Source of the DNA: UMGS946 sp048421225
GTDB taxonomy: Bacteria > Bacillota > Clostridia > Christensenellales > CAG-138
Assembly: GCA_048421225.1 (NCBI GenBank)
Contig: DBFNRV010000010.1
Coordinates: 1-20,326 of the forward strand
Direction: 5' to 3'
DNA: 20,326 nt
The notes under the pieces are model-generated. The model was given only the letters and a program-made list of their open reading frames with translations, was not told where the DNA came from and ran no database searches. Numbering within the stretch: position 1 is the first letter of the stretch; every line of letters begins with the position of its first letter. Positions 7,975 to 15,335 of the stretch are shown here, piece by piece. A program made the position numbers and the translations under genes.

Positions 7975-8049
7975 ATCTATGTCTTTCGGTGAGGAAAGAA
8001 CATACGGGTACACTGCCTTATAGGCCTGCTTTTGTGTATAACAAAAATG

Positions 8050-8103
8050 GGTTTATAAGACATTATGTGTCTTTTAAACCACATTACTCGTAATGTGGTT
8101 TTT
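8050..8103 (+). terminator. Riboswitch expression platform: antiterminator and terminator
   Basis: The terminator stem is AAACCACATTA (8076-8086), loop CTCG, TAATGTGGTTT (8091-8101), ending in a T5 run (8099-8103). An overlapping alternative hairpin pairs GGTTTA (8050-8055) with TAAACC (8075-8080) and AAGACA (8057-8062) with TGTCTT (8068-8073), separated by one T-T mismatch. It would capture the first five bases of the terminator stem, so the two structures exclude each other. This is the usual arrangement of a transcription-attenuating riboswitch. Which one wins with ligand bound is inferred from the family (ligand favours termination). Confidence 0.75.
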
Positions 8104-8196
8104 AGTGTGTTAAGCTACTTTCAAGGCGCTCCAAACTCATACCTTTCTTTACCTTTGACGATTCGGGTTTATTTCTTTTAAAGGAAGGTGCTTTTT

Positions 8197-9060
8197 TTGA
8201 AAAAAAGATTTGACAAAGCTACAGTTATGGAGTTTATTAGCGATTTACCTTACGTCATTATAGGGGCAATGCTATATTCAGCAGGGGTATATTCTTTTGC
8301 AGTAGCTGGTAATTTCGCCCCAGGGGGCATTGCAGGACTTACCATAATAATCAACCATTATTTCAGATTTATTCCGATAGGTTTTTGCTCATTGGTGATA
8401 AATATCCCCATTATAATCTTCACGTATAAAACGCTGGGTAAAAAGTTCTTTGCGAAATCGGTCGTTTCTATGGTAATCGTAGCGATAGTGCTTGATTGGC
8501 TATTTCCTATGCTACCGACATATAACGGTAACCAGCTGCTTGCGGCGCTTTTTGCAGGTTCTCTTTCGGGCATAGGTTTGTCAATTATATATATGCGAGG
8601 TTCGTCGACTGGAGGAACTGATTTCATAATACTCGCTTTGCGAAAGAAGAACCCTCATATTTCTATTGGTAACATTACTATGATAATAGATGGGTGTGTG
8701 TTGATACTCAACGGCATAGTATTCGGCAACATCGAAGCTGTGCTTTACGGTGGCATATTGACCTATGTATGTACGATGTTTATAGATAAAATGATGTATA
8801 AGTCCGAATCCCGCAAGAAGGTTTCCATAATAACCACAAAGGGCATAGAGCTAGGTAGGGCGATAAGCGATAAAACGGGCCGCGGAGTTACATTAATAAA
8901 TGCGGTAGGTGCATATTCAGGGGAAAAATGCCAGTTTTTGATATATATTTGTGCGGGTAAACATGTACACTCGGTAAAGGATATTGCAACCTCGGTAGAT
9001 ATGGAGGCCCTGATATTTGTTGATACCGCTGATGAGGTGAGCGGTCGCAAAATCGGATAA
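8197..9060 (+). CDS. YitT-family membrane protein (YitT_membrane + DUF2179)
   Basis: A 287-residue integral membrane protein with the two-part YitT architecture. About six hydrophobic segments fill residues 15-195, including GAMLYSAGVYSFAVAG, the APGGIAGL motif near residue 46, the glycine-rich MRGSSTGGTDF near 135-145, and a final pair around 165-200. A soluble C-terminal domain follows from about residue 205: ITTKGIELGRAI, the GRGVTLINAVGAYSGE core, and FVDTADEVSG at the end, typical of DUF2179. The TTG at 8197 is preferred because AAGGAAGG lies 8 bp before it; a GTG at 8188 overlaps that site. The family has no established substrate. Control by the upstream cobalamin riboswitch suggests a link to corrinoid metabolism or uptake, but that is inference. 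Confidence 0.88.
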   Translation: MKKRFDKATVMEFISDLPYVIIGAMLYSAGVYSFAVAGNFAPGGIAGLTIIINHYFRFIPIGFCSLVINIPIIIFTYKTLGKKFFAKSVVSMVIVAIVLDWLFPMLPTYNGNQLLAALFAGSLSGIGLSIIYMRGSSTGGTDFIILALRKKNPHISIGNITMIIDGCVLILNGIVFGNIEAVLYGGILTYVCTMFIDKMMYKSESRKKVSIITTKGIELGRAISDKTGRGVTLINAVGAYSGEKCQFLIYICAGKHVHSVKDIATSVDMEALIFVDTADEVSGRKIG

Positions 9061-9168
9061 AGTGCGCTTAAAATACAGGGGATGCTGCGATGGCTTGAAT
9101 ATACAATTTTAAAGACGTGATGAGTTGAAGCAGCGTTGGAAGATTAGAGCAATAATACATATATCTAT

Positions 9169-9270
9169 ATTGCAGTAAGTGCAGTTTACAAGGGACTAGA
9201 CCGATAAAACGGTCTGACAGGCTTCCCATGACTTATAAATCAAAGGTTTTTCGGCTCCTGACACTGCAAT
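9169..9270. other. Possible structured RNA with three-helix junction
   Basis: ATTGCAGT (9169-9176) pairs perfectly with ACTGCAAT (9263-9270). Inside, AGACCG-ATAAAA-CGGTCT (9198-9215) forms a 6-bp hairpin, and CAGG (9218-9221) pairs with CCTG (9257-9260). Together these make a closed three-way junction of about 100 nt. It lies 108 bp past the YitT stop and immediately before the promoter of the next gene, so it would be in the YitT 3' region or a separate RNA. No known RNA class was recognised; chance pairing is possible. Confidence 0.3.
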
Positions 9271-9274
9271 TTTA

Positions 9275-9303
9275 TGGACAATATGAAAGGCCCATGTTAT
9301 AAT
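9275..9303 (+). promoter_or_regulatory. Promoter of the 122-residue orphan gene
   Basis: -35 TGGACA (9275-9280), 17-bp spacer, perfect -10 TATAAT (9298-9303). It leaves a leader of about 55 nt before the ATG at 9366. Confidence 0.65.
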
Positions 9304-9365
9304 GTCTTCAATGACAAATCGTGAGTTGGCGCAGAGACTATTTAAAATAAGAGGAGGTATTTATT

Positions 9366-9734
9366 ATGTTTAGACTTGGCATAATCGAAGAGTGTTTAGA
9401 ACACAGACAACGAATTCTTGACGAATTTGCGCCATTTTTATTTTCGCAAAAAACGGAAAACATACCTGATGACACGGAACCTCTTTGGCATACAAATGAA
9501 TATCACGTTCCAGATGATAAAATCGAGAAGCTGTTAACATCATTAAAAACAGAAGTCAAATTAACCTGGTATGTCCATGCTTTTTCAGCGGATAAATTGT
9601 TCGTTGTGTTAAAAGATAAAGTATTTTGTATATCTCCGTTTAAAGATAATACCTGGAACGAAATGATAAAATATGGTGTTGAATATGCGCCAGTAGAATT
9701 ACGTTTTTTAGAAAACATTCCTTTACATATTTAA
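9366..9734 (+). CDS. Hypothetical protein, 122 residues
   Basis: I do not recognise this protein. The start is well supported by AGAGGAGG 8 bp before the ATG and by its own promoter. The product is soluble, with no signal peptide or membrane segment. It has an amphipathic N-terminal helix (about residues 3-25), an acidic linker (30-48), a second helix (KIEKLLTSLKTEV), then alternating hydrophobic segments consistent with a small alpha/beta fold (VKLTWYVHAFSADKLFVVLKDKVFCISPF), and a C-terminal YAPVELRFLENIPLHI. Codon use is more AT-rich than in the neighbouring genes. It stands alone between two short non-coding stretches. The reading frame is probably real; the function is unknown. Confidence 0.65.
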   Translation: MFRLGIIEECLEHRQRILDEFAPFLFSQKTENIPDDTEPLWHTNEYHVPDDKIEKLLTSLKTEVKLTWYVHAFSADKLFVVLKDKVFCISPFKDNTWNEMIKYGVEYAPVELRFLENIPLHI

Positions 9735-10000
9735 TAATACCAAATGAGCGTAGCCATACAATGCGCCAACTTCCCGTTTATCAGGGAGAGCAACAGTATT
9801 TTCATGGCAACGCCGACAGCGCGTATGAAATACTATACTTCGCACCGCAAAGTCGTGTCCCAAAAGGGGCATTACCCCTTTGGAAATTCCAACTCAAGAC
9901 GGTGCTATGGCTCTCGCCAGAGCCATAGCACCGTCTTGTTGTCAGCAGCCCGTATCAGGTTCAGGTCTGTATATAGTTTCTTGTAAACCGACTCAAAGTA
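9735..10000. repeat. Intergenic hairpins, including a perfect 20-bp inverted repeat
   Basis: Two hairpins occupy this gap. At 9860-9883, CCAAA(A)GGGG pairs with CCCCTTTGG around CATTA. At 9895-9938 a perfect 20-bp inverted repeat (left arm 9895-9914, loop CGCC, right arm 9919-9938) starts and ends with CAAGAC/GTCTTG. A frame at 9761-9928 (55 codons, MRQLPVYQGEQQYFHG...) runs into the hairpin and stops in its right arm; it reads somewhat like a protein fragment but has no ribosome binding site. The large hairpin has no T-run after it (TTGTTGTC), so it is either an unusual terminator for the orphan gene or a repeat-element remnant. Confidence 0.6.
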
Positions 10001-10001
10001 T

Positions 10002-10029
10002 AAAAAAACGCAAAACTCTAAGCCTTGCG
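10002..10029 (-). terminator. Terminator of the tRNA-Trp unit
   Basis: On the minus strand CGCAAGGC-TTAGA-GTTTTGCG forms an 8-bp stem (two G-T pairs), directly followed by seven T residues. It lies about 85 bp beyond the tRNA 3' end and closes a short tRNA transcript of roughly 185 nt. Confidence 0.75.
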
Positions 10030-10113
10030 GGTAGTATTATGTATAACAAATGAATTATACCGAACACCTCTTTAGCAAAGCTATAGTAAAAAGAGTCCGG
10101 ATTTGAATTGTTT

Positions 10114-10187
10114 TGGCAGGGGCAGAAGGACTCGAACCCTCAAGAACGGTTTTGGAGACCGCTATGTTACCATTACATCATGCCCCT
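10114..10187 (-). tRNA. tRNA-Trp (anticodon CCA)
   Basis: A 74-nt tRNA with the 3' CCA encoded. The acceptor AGGGGCA pairs with TGCCCCT, the discriminator base is G, the T arm carries GGGTTCGAGTCC, and the anticodon arm GCGGT-CTCCAAA-ACCGT gives anticodon CCA, read as Trp. The D arm (GATGTAATGGTAAC) is normal. The gene has its own consensus promoter and terminator, so it is a single-gene unit. Confidence 0.96.
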
Positions 10188-10205
10188 AGACATAAACGCT
10201 TACAT

Positions 10206-10234
10206 ATTATAACATCATATTATGCGCATGTCAA
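10206..10234 (-). promoter_or_regulatory. Consensus promoter of tRNA-Trp
   Basis: Minus-strand TTGACA (10234-10229) and TATAAT (10211-10206) are both perfect, with a 17-bp spacer. Transcription would begin near 10199, about 12 bp before the mature tRNA 5' end. Confidence 0.85.
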
Positions 10235-10378
10235 TTCAAGGGTTAAAGAAAATTTGGTAATTTTTATATATGCTTTTGTGTTCAGGTTTAAAGTTCACAT
10301 TATGTTCAAACTATTTCGGGGCATGATATGTTATAGTGACAATGAGCTATGCTCTATATTTGATAAGGAGTGATAAGC

Positions 10379-11251
10379 ATGAAAAAAGCTTTAGCGGCCA
10401 TTATGGCGCTTATATTTAGCCTTTGCGTTGCTATACCGGCCTTTGCCGCGGAAGCGGGAGAGCAGAGAATAACAATGGGGGCCAATCTCAGCGATAAACA
10501 GCGCACCGAGATTTATAATACGTTTGGCGTCGAGGAAGGCTCGGTTAAAGAGTTAAAGGTAACAAACGCTGAAGAGAGGGAGTATCTTGAGGGCGTTGCG
10601 CCTGAAAAATATCTTGGCAATGTAGCCCTTTCATGCGTCTATATAACCGTGCTTGAAGAGGGCAAGGGATTAGAAATTGAAACGAACAACATCAACTGGG
10701 TTACAAGGGAGATGTATGAAAACGCTCTCATAACCGCCGGAGTGACAAATGCGCACGTAATTGTCTCAGCGCCCTATCCGCTTTCGGGTACTGCTGCTCT
10801 GACAGGCATTTACAAGGCATATGAGGACATTGGCGGGGAAAAACTTGATGAGGATGATAAGACGGCTGCTATCAAGGAGCTTATTACAACTGCTGAGTTG
10901 GCCGATTTTATAGGCAGCGAGGAAGCCACCCGCCTTATAAACGAACTAAAGAAGATACTTGACAACATAAAGGACATGTCAGACGATGAGGTCCGTGCTG
11001 AAATTCGCAGGATAGCTGACGAATGCAAGGTAGAGCTTACCGACGATCAGGTTGAACAGCTGCTGCAGCTATGCCGTACCTTCCAAAACCTGGATGTAGA
11101 CAATCTGCAGAGCCGGCTTCTCGGATGGCTGGACACCATAGATAAGGCGTCTAGCGTGTCGGATTGGTTTGCCGGAGTGTGGAACACAGTGCTGGAGTTT
11201 TTCACAAACGTTGGAGATTTCTTTAAAGGGCTGTTTACAGGCGGAAAATAA
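10379..11251 (+). CDS. Secreted DUF1002-family protein
   Basis: A 290-residue exported protein of the DUF1002 type. ATG 10379 is preferred over an in-frame GTG at 10370 because ATAAGGAG lies just before it. The signal peptide is clear (MKKALAAIMALIFSLCVAIPAFA, cleavage near residue 23). The mature domain begins with RITMGANLSDKQRTEIYNTFG, characteristic of the family, followed by VSCVYIT-like beta strands (here ALSCVYITVLEEG), the NINWVTREMYENALITAGV segment, and VIVSAPYPLSGTAALTGIYKAYE. The C-terminal half is helical and acidic (about residues 160-265) and ends with an amphipathic stretch rich in Trp and Phe (WFAGVWNTVLEFFTNVGDFFKGLF) that may touch the membrane. Function is unknown. Its 3' end is convergent with the next gene and shares a terminator. 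Confidence 0.85.
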   Translation: MKKALAAIMALIFSLCVAIPAFAAEAGEQRITMGANLSDKQRTEIYNTFGVEEGSVKELKVTNAEEREYLEGVAPEKYLGNVALSCVYITVLEEGKGLEIETNNINWVTREMYENALITAGVTNAHVIVSAPYPLSGTAALTGIYKAYEDIGGEKLDEDDKTAAIKELITTAELADFIGSEEATRLINELKKILDNIKDMSDDEVRAEIRRIADECKVELTDDQVEQLLQLCRTFQNLDVDNLQSRLLGWLDTIDKASSVSDWFAGVWNTVLEFFTNVGDFFKGLFTGGK

Positions 11252-11265
11252 TATTAATGTGTTCT

Positions 11266-11295
11266 AAAGGGGCAGGCTGTACAGCCTGCCCTTTT
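11266..11295. terminator. Bidirectional terminator
   Basis: AAAGGGGCAGGCT (11266-11278), loop GTAC, AGCCTGCCCTTTT (11283-11295): a 13-bp stem with one G-T pair and A and T runs on both sides. It sits between two convergent genes and can serve both. Confidence 0.9.
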
Positions 11296-11305
11296 ATTTA
11301 GCCGC

Positions 11306-12334
11306 CTACCATTCACATTCCTGTATATCGGATATAAGGCCGTCCTGAAACTCGAATTCGAGCAGGTTAACGCATTCCAAGTGCCCCTCTTCTTGACGCA
11401 TCAGGCCGAGAATGGTTCTGCCAATCTCAACTACCGGAGACTGCCTGACAATATAGGCGCCTACAAAGTCCTTAATCTGGTCAGATGTCAGAGACGATCT
11501 GAGATCCTCTGCGAGATAGCTAAACGCCTCCTCCATGAAATCCTGCTGCACGGCCTCGCAGAAGGCTATGGCGGTCCCCCGCCTGTCGGCCGGCCGCACA
11601 TATTCATGGGAAAAGAAGCCGCGCTCAGTCGGCAATTCAATAAATTGGTCTCTATTGAATTCGTATCGAGTTCTGGTTTCATGTCCGACAGCGGTATTGA
11701 GACTGTTTATAACCTGAGGGCGCGAATCCTCAATGAGCGCCTTATCGCCCGATATATCGAGGATTGGCGTTGTGCCCTGGTTTAGCACCAAAAGCCGCTC
11801 CCTGTCGTTAAGCGCTGCGTGTATTGTTACAAGCCTTGTATTTCCTACATCCAAAAACGAGATACTGCCGCCGCGGCCATCGCCCAGGGCGAAGCCGCAC
11901 CGTACTATATCGCCCTCCTCAAGCATAAGCCGAAGGCCGTTTTCGTAGTACAACGTCATAACATATGCGTCGCGTGCACCACGCCACGGCAATATAACCC
12001 TTTCAATCGTATATGGAAGGGCTGGCACCGCGGCGGGGAGGCTTCCAAGACTGAGCTCAATCTCATATACATCATCATGCCACTTGCATACGCGGATGTC
12101 TCCAGGCATCGGCTGTACCATAAGTCCGTCTTCAAAGCTGATCTTGCGCATTATGGGATATCTGCGGTTTCCACCGTCATCCGACAGGGGAAGAGCAAGT
12201 ATATAGCAGTTACCCGTATCAGATACGGGAATAGCTAGATGTCCCCCTTTTACGCATTCCCCTATACGCTGGCCGTTAACCTCAATCATAGCGTTAACGT
12301 CAGTTTGTATTACAATAAGAGGTATGGGCGTCAT
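11306..12334 (-). CDS. Hypothetical protein, 342 residues, beta-rich with NTF2-like tail
   Basis: I do not recognise the family. ATG 12334 is chosen because GGAGG lies 7 bp upstream; an ATG at 12349 would place that site within the coding sequence. There is no signal peptide or membrane segment, so it is cytoplasmic. The first 60 residues (IVIQTDVNAMIEVNGQRIGE...) resemble a PEGA-like beta unit. The next approximately 150 residues are predominantly beta strands, with GDGRGGSISFLDVGNTRLVTI and similar segments. From about residue 255 an alpha+beta tail (AIAFCEAVQQDFMEEAFSYLAEDLRSSLT ending in VNLLEFEFQDGLISDIQEC) has the pattern of an NTF2-like fold. The domain readings are by eye only. It is divergent from the DUF1015 gene. 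Confidence 0.75.
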   Translation of the reverse strand: MTPIPLIVIQTDVNAMIEVNGQRIGECVKGGHLAIPVSDTGNCYILALPLSDDGGNRRYPIMRKISFEDGLMVQPMPGDIRVCKWHDDVYEIELSLGSLPAAVPALPYTIERVILPWRGARDAYVMTLYYENGLRLMLEEGDIVRCGFALGDGRGGSISFLDVGNTRLVTIHAALNDRERLLVLNQGTTPILDISGDKALIEDSRPQVINSLNTAVGHETRTRYEFNRDQFIELPTERGFFSHEYVRPADRRGTAIAFCEAVQQDFMEEAFSYLAEDLRSSLTSDQIKDFVGAYIVRQSPVVEIGRTILGLMRQEEGHLECVNLLEFEFQDGLISDIQECEW

Positions 12335-12439
12335 TATCAAATCCTCCATTCTGCCTAAAATGTATATGCCGTTTCGAGCCTAAAAAGGACGGATGGAGAC
12401 AATATAACTAATAAAATACACTTTTAAATTTAACTCACA

Positions 12440-12468
12440 TTGACCAGAGTAGCCTTTTAATGTAAACT
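12440..12468 (+). promoter_or_regulatory. Promoter of the DUF1015 gene
   Basis: -35 TTGACC (12440-12445), 17-bp spacer, -10 TAAACT (12463-12468), giving a start near 12475 and a leader of about 28 nt before the ATG. Confidence 0.6.
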
Positions 12469-12502
12469 ATACATGAAAAATACCACCTGAACGGAGGTTA
12501 AC

Positions 12503-13849
12503 ATGAAAAGATACGAAAACTCTGTAGGCGTCTTTGTTCCCGAGCTGCTTATGCCCAACAAGGACGTCGATCTTGCGAAGTGGGCTGTCGTGGCATGCGA
12601 TCAATATACTTCCCAGCCCGAATATTGGGAGGAAACCGAGCGTATAGTAGGCGACGCTCCTTCAACCCTCAGGCTTATGCTCCCAGAAATGTATCTGGAC
12701 AAGCCGGGTGAGGCTGACCGTATTGCCATGATAAACGCCCGCATGGACGAGTATGTGAAAAACGGCGTTTTGGAAAACATGGGCCGGGGGTTCATGCTTT
12801 TAAGGCGAACCGTTGCGGGAAACAGGCGTTCCGGTCTGGTGATGGCGCTTGACCTCGAATGCTATGATTACAAAAAGGGCGCGACAACCCTTATAAGGGC
12901 CACTGAGGGGACGATTGTTGAACGGATTCCGCCCAGGCTGCGTATTAGGGAAAACGCTCCGCTTGAGATGCCCCATATAATAGTGCTAATCGACGATCCC
13001 GAAAAGACGGTGATTGAGCCGCTGATTGATAGAGCGGACGAACTGAAAAAAGCCTACGATTTTGAATTGATGCAGGGCGGAGGCCATATTGAGGGATGGT
13101 TTATAAACGATGAGGCCGCTATTTGCAAAATAATTGGCGCTATGGAAGCGCTGGCGGATCCCGAAAAATTCAGGGAAGCTTACGGTGCGGACAAGCCGTC
13201 CATGTTATTTGCCATGGGCGACGGCAACCATTCGTTTGCCACCGCTAAGGCAGGCTGGGAAAAGGTGAAGTCCGGCCTTACACCCGAAGAGATTGAAACG
13301 CATCCCGCACGGTATGCGCTTGTTGAGATTGAGAACGTACACGACGATGGAATAGTATTTGAACCGATTCACAGGGTCATATTTAACATTAACATGAACG
13401 TTGATGATGCCGTTAAATGGTTGATGGACAGGATGGCAAGGGACAATGGCAGCTGTGAAAAGCACTGGTGCAAGTCTAAAGAGGAGCGCGACAACTTAAT
13501 GGAGAAAGAGACGGGCGAGGGCGGGCATCTGCTTCCGTTCTGCGCTGAAGGCGGCTATGGCTTCTTCCGCGTGAAATGTCCCTCAGCTCAACTTGAAGTG
13601 GGAACCCTTCAAAACGCGCTTGACGATATGATAAAGGAGAAGGGAATAACCATAGACTATATACATGGAGAGGACGTAGTGTATGATCTGGGAATGCGGC
13701 CCGGCAACATGGGCTTTACACTGCCGCCTATGCATAAGAGCGCGCTATTTAGGACCGTTGTATTTGACGGCGCCCTTCCAAGAAAGACGTTTTCAATGGG
13801 AGAAGCGAATGAAAAGCGCTATTATCTTGAATGCAAGCGCATAAAATAG
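12503..13849 (+). CDS. DUF1015 family protein (COG4198 type)
   Basis: A 448-residue soluble protein of the DUF1015 family, common in anaerobic Clostridia and often found near serine-biosynthesis genes, although none are in this window. The start is supported by ACGGAGG 8 bp before the ATG. Typical features are the N-terminal WAVVACDQYTSQPEYWEE, the PRLRIRENAPLEMPHIIVLIDDP block near residues 145-170, the signature MGDGNHSFATAKAGWE at about 236-252 (Asp, Asn and His probably form the active or binding site), and the C-terminal GMRPGNMGFTLPPMHKSALF. The reaction is not established. The length is normal and the frame intact. It has its own promoter and a hairpin after the stop, so it appears to be monocistronic. 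Confidence 0.88.
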   Translation: MKRYENSVGVFVPELLMPNKDVDLAKWAVVACDQYTSQPEYWEETERIVGDAPSTLRLMLPEMYLDKPGEADRIAMINARMDEYVKNGVLENMGRGFMLLRRTVAGNRRSGLVMALDLECYDYKKGATTLIRATEGTIVERIPPRLRIRENAPLEMPHIIVLIDDPEKTVIEPLIDRADELKKAYDFELMQGGGHIEGWFINDEAAICKIIGAMEALADPEKFREAYGADKPSMLFAMGDGNHSFATAKAGWEKVKSGLTPEEIETHPARYALVEIENVHDDGIVFEPIHRVIFNINMNVDDAVKWLMDRMARDNGSCEKHWCKSKEERDNLMEKETGEGGHLLPFCAEGGYGFFRVKCPSAQLEVGTLQNALDDMIKEKGITIDYIHGEDVVYDLGMRPGNMGFTLPPMHKSALFRTVVFDGALPRKTFSMGEANEKRYYLECKRIK

Positions 13850-13878
13850 CGTTAGCGTATAATTAAGTTTGATAACTA

Positions 13879-13907
13879 GAGGATTGCTGAGCGGCAGTCC
13901 TCCTTTC
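13879..13907 (+). terminator. Probable terminator of the DUF1015 gene
   Basis: GAGGATTGC (13879-13887), loop TGAGCG, GCAGTCCTC (13894-13902) with one T-G pair, then CTTTCGTATT. It lies 29 bp after the stop codon. The T-run is weak. Confidence 0.55.
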
Positions 13908-14092
13908 GTATTAGCAATAATCATTATATCGAAACAATTCCACCGGTTTTGGCCGGCTCGGCCGTTTGGGCCAGTACATGAAACCTGAAGTAGTTGTATT
14001 GAGTATTCATCGGCCTATAAACGCCTCTTCGCTTATTGCTTACATAACGCCGCTTTTATGCCATATTTGCTACATAAAGTTGTAAAAGTGTA

Positions 14093-14120
14093 TTGATTTA
14101 AAACTGTTTTCTGCTATAAT
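14093..14120 (+). promoter_or_regulatory. Promoter upstream of the peptidase leader
   Basis: -35 TTGATT (14093-14098), 16-bp spacer, perfect -10 TATAAT (14115-14120). The next convincing gene starts at 14492, so the transcript would have a leader of about 365 nt. Confidence 0.6.
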
Positions 14121-14491
14121 TTAGAAGTTGTGCGCAAAGAGGGGAGGGAATGTGCTTATACTTCATCGGGTTTGAGATATATAGCGCAGATCGGCGCTGT
14201 TTCTCTAAAGTCTCTTGTTGTGGACCAAAGACAGGTCCTGAAATTTATAGGTATGCATGAGTGCATAAAGATGTGGGAAATACCCACCGTACTTGTAAAA
14301 CAACATGAGAGTAGTAAAAGTACATATGGGCGGGGGTTCTACCCAGTTCGGCTACTATATAGACTCAAATTGTACCGATCGTTGGATAAATAAAATGAGA
14401 GTCAGTATCTGATTCGATAATAAATAATACAAAAAGCGGGTTTGTTAAATTACAAGTACAATTAATTTTAAGAAAGCGGGGATTTTAAATA
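14121..14491 (+). other. Long hairpin-rich leader, possible structured RNA
   Basis: Consecutive short stems fill 14181-14345: ATAGCGC/GCGCTGT (14181-14187 with 14194-14200), GGACC/GGTCC (14222-14226 with 14234-14238), TATGCA/TGCATA (14252-14257 with 14262-14267), GTGGG/CCCAC (14273-14277 with 14283-14287), GTACTT/AAGTAC (14289-14294 with 14318-14323) and TGGG/CCCA (14327-14330 with 14342-14345). No known RNA family or terminator was recognised. A 36-codon frame (14150-14260, MCLYFIGFEIYS...) follows a G-rich stretch, but the spacing is too short for a convincing start. Could be a non-coding RNA, a regulatory leader for the lipoprotein, or decayed sequence. Confidence 0.35.
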
Positions 14492-15289
14492 ATGAAAGCG
14501 TTCAAGAATTTAATTGTATTTTTACTCGTTTCACTTTTTCTCATTATGTCGGCCGGATGCAATGGCGGCGAAACTTCTGGCAAGGGTTCAGAAACGCATG
14601 GGAATTATACCGACGAAATGAAGATACCCTATTCGGTTGACCTCTCAAAAGAGGATGGCGCGGACCATGTGGAGCGTGAGGGCGACCACAAGGATTCACC
14701 TTACTTTTCGCGCCTGGATTTTTACAACATGAAGTCCACGGACACGCTTACAATAATTCCTAAGTTTAAAACAATGCAGCAGACCAGCGAATGGTCGTGC
14801 GGGGTTGTGGCGGCTCTCATGGTGATGCAGCACTATGGCAAGCTGGGAGATGAAACGGAGGAGTCATTGGCGTCGTACCGGTCCAACGGCCTAGCGGCTG
14901 AGGGAACTTCGCTTAGGCAGGCTCTTGACATATTTGATAAGGCTGGCGGATTTAATACCTATAGCACCTTTGACTGCGCTGACAATGTCTACGATGTGTT
15001 TACGCTTGATTATATAATCAGCTCATTAAAGGAAAACAAGCCCATAATGGTCGCTTGGAACGATTGGGGCGGGCACTGGCAGGTCATCATTGGATATGAT
15101 ACGATGGGAACCGAAACGACTCAGGACGACGTTATAATAGTGGCGGATCCTTATGATACTACAGACCACAACCAGGATGGTTATGGAGTGTACGGCGCGG
15201 AGAGATTCCTTTATAATTTTACTATGTATGATTTCTTTGAGGAAGAAGAACTCAACGATATGCTCTTTATCGTAGCGACGCCCGAATAA
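14492..15289 (+). CDS. C39-like cysteine peptidase lipoprotein
   Basis: A 265-residue predicted lipoprotein: a hydrophobic signal ends in the lipobox MSAGC, with Cys23 as the lipid-bearing residue, so it is anchored on the outer face of the membrane. After a polar linker (24-85) comes a peptidase C39-like domain. Gln97 and Cys103 lie in MQQTSEWSCGVVAALMVMQHYG, the general base is His195 in GGHWQVIIGYD, and Asp219 in VADPYD completes the site. Real C39 peptidases cut double-glycine leaders inside transporters; stand-alone surface versions like this are of unknown substrate. The start follows AAAGCGGGGA. A hairpin after the stop ends the unit. It could also be a non-proteolytic member of the papain-like superfamily, but the catalytic residues are present. 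Confidence 0.85.
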   Translation: MKAFKNLIVFLLVSLFLIMSAGCNGGETSGKGSETHGNYTDEMKIPYSVDLSKEDGADHVEREGDHKDSPYFSRLDFYNMKSTDTLTIIPKFKTMQQTSEWSCGVVAALMVMQHYGKLGDETEESLASYRSNGLAAEGTSLRQALDIFDKAGGFNTYSTFDCADNVYDVFTLDYIISSLKENKPIMVAWNDWGGHWQVIIGYDTMGTETTQDDVIIVADPYDTTDHNQDGYGVYGAERFLYNFTMYDFFEEEELNDMLFIVATPE

Positions 15290-15335
15290 CAAATAGTTTT
15301 AGCACAGTCCAAGATAATTGCGCATGAAGGCAAAG

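Noticed and set aside
7841..8023. 60-residue plus-strand frame
   Set aside because: It lies in the cobalamin riboswitch aptamer; the conserved RNA boxes explain the sequence.
10113..10373. Plus-strand frame beginning MAGAEGLEPSRTVLETAMLPLHHAPRH
   Set aside because: It is a translation across the antisense of tRNA-Trp, a well-known false protein pattern; no ribosome binding site.
14130..14393. 87-residue plus-strand frame in the leader before the lipoprotein
   Set aside because: GTG start directly after the -10 region with no ribosome binding site; the region is full of hairpins and reads as RNA rather than protein.
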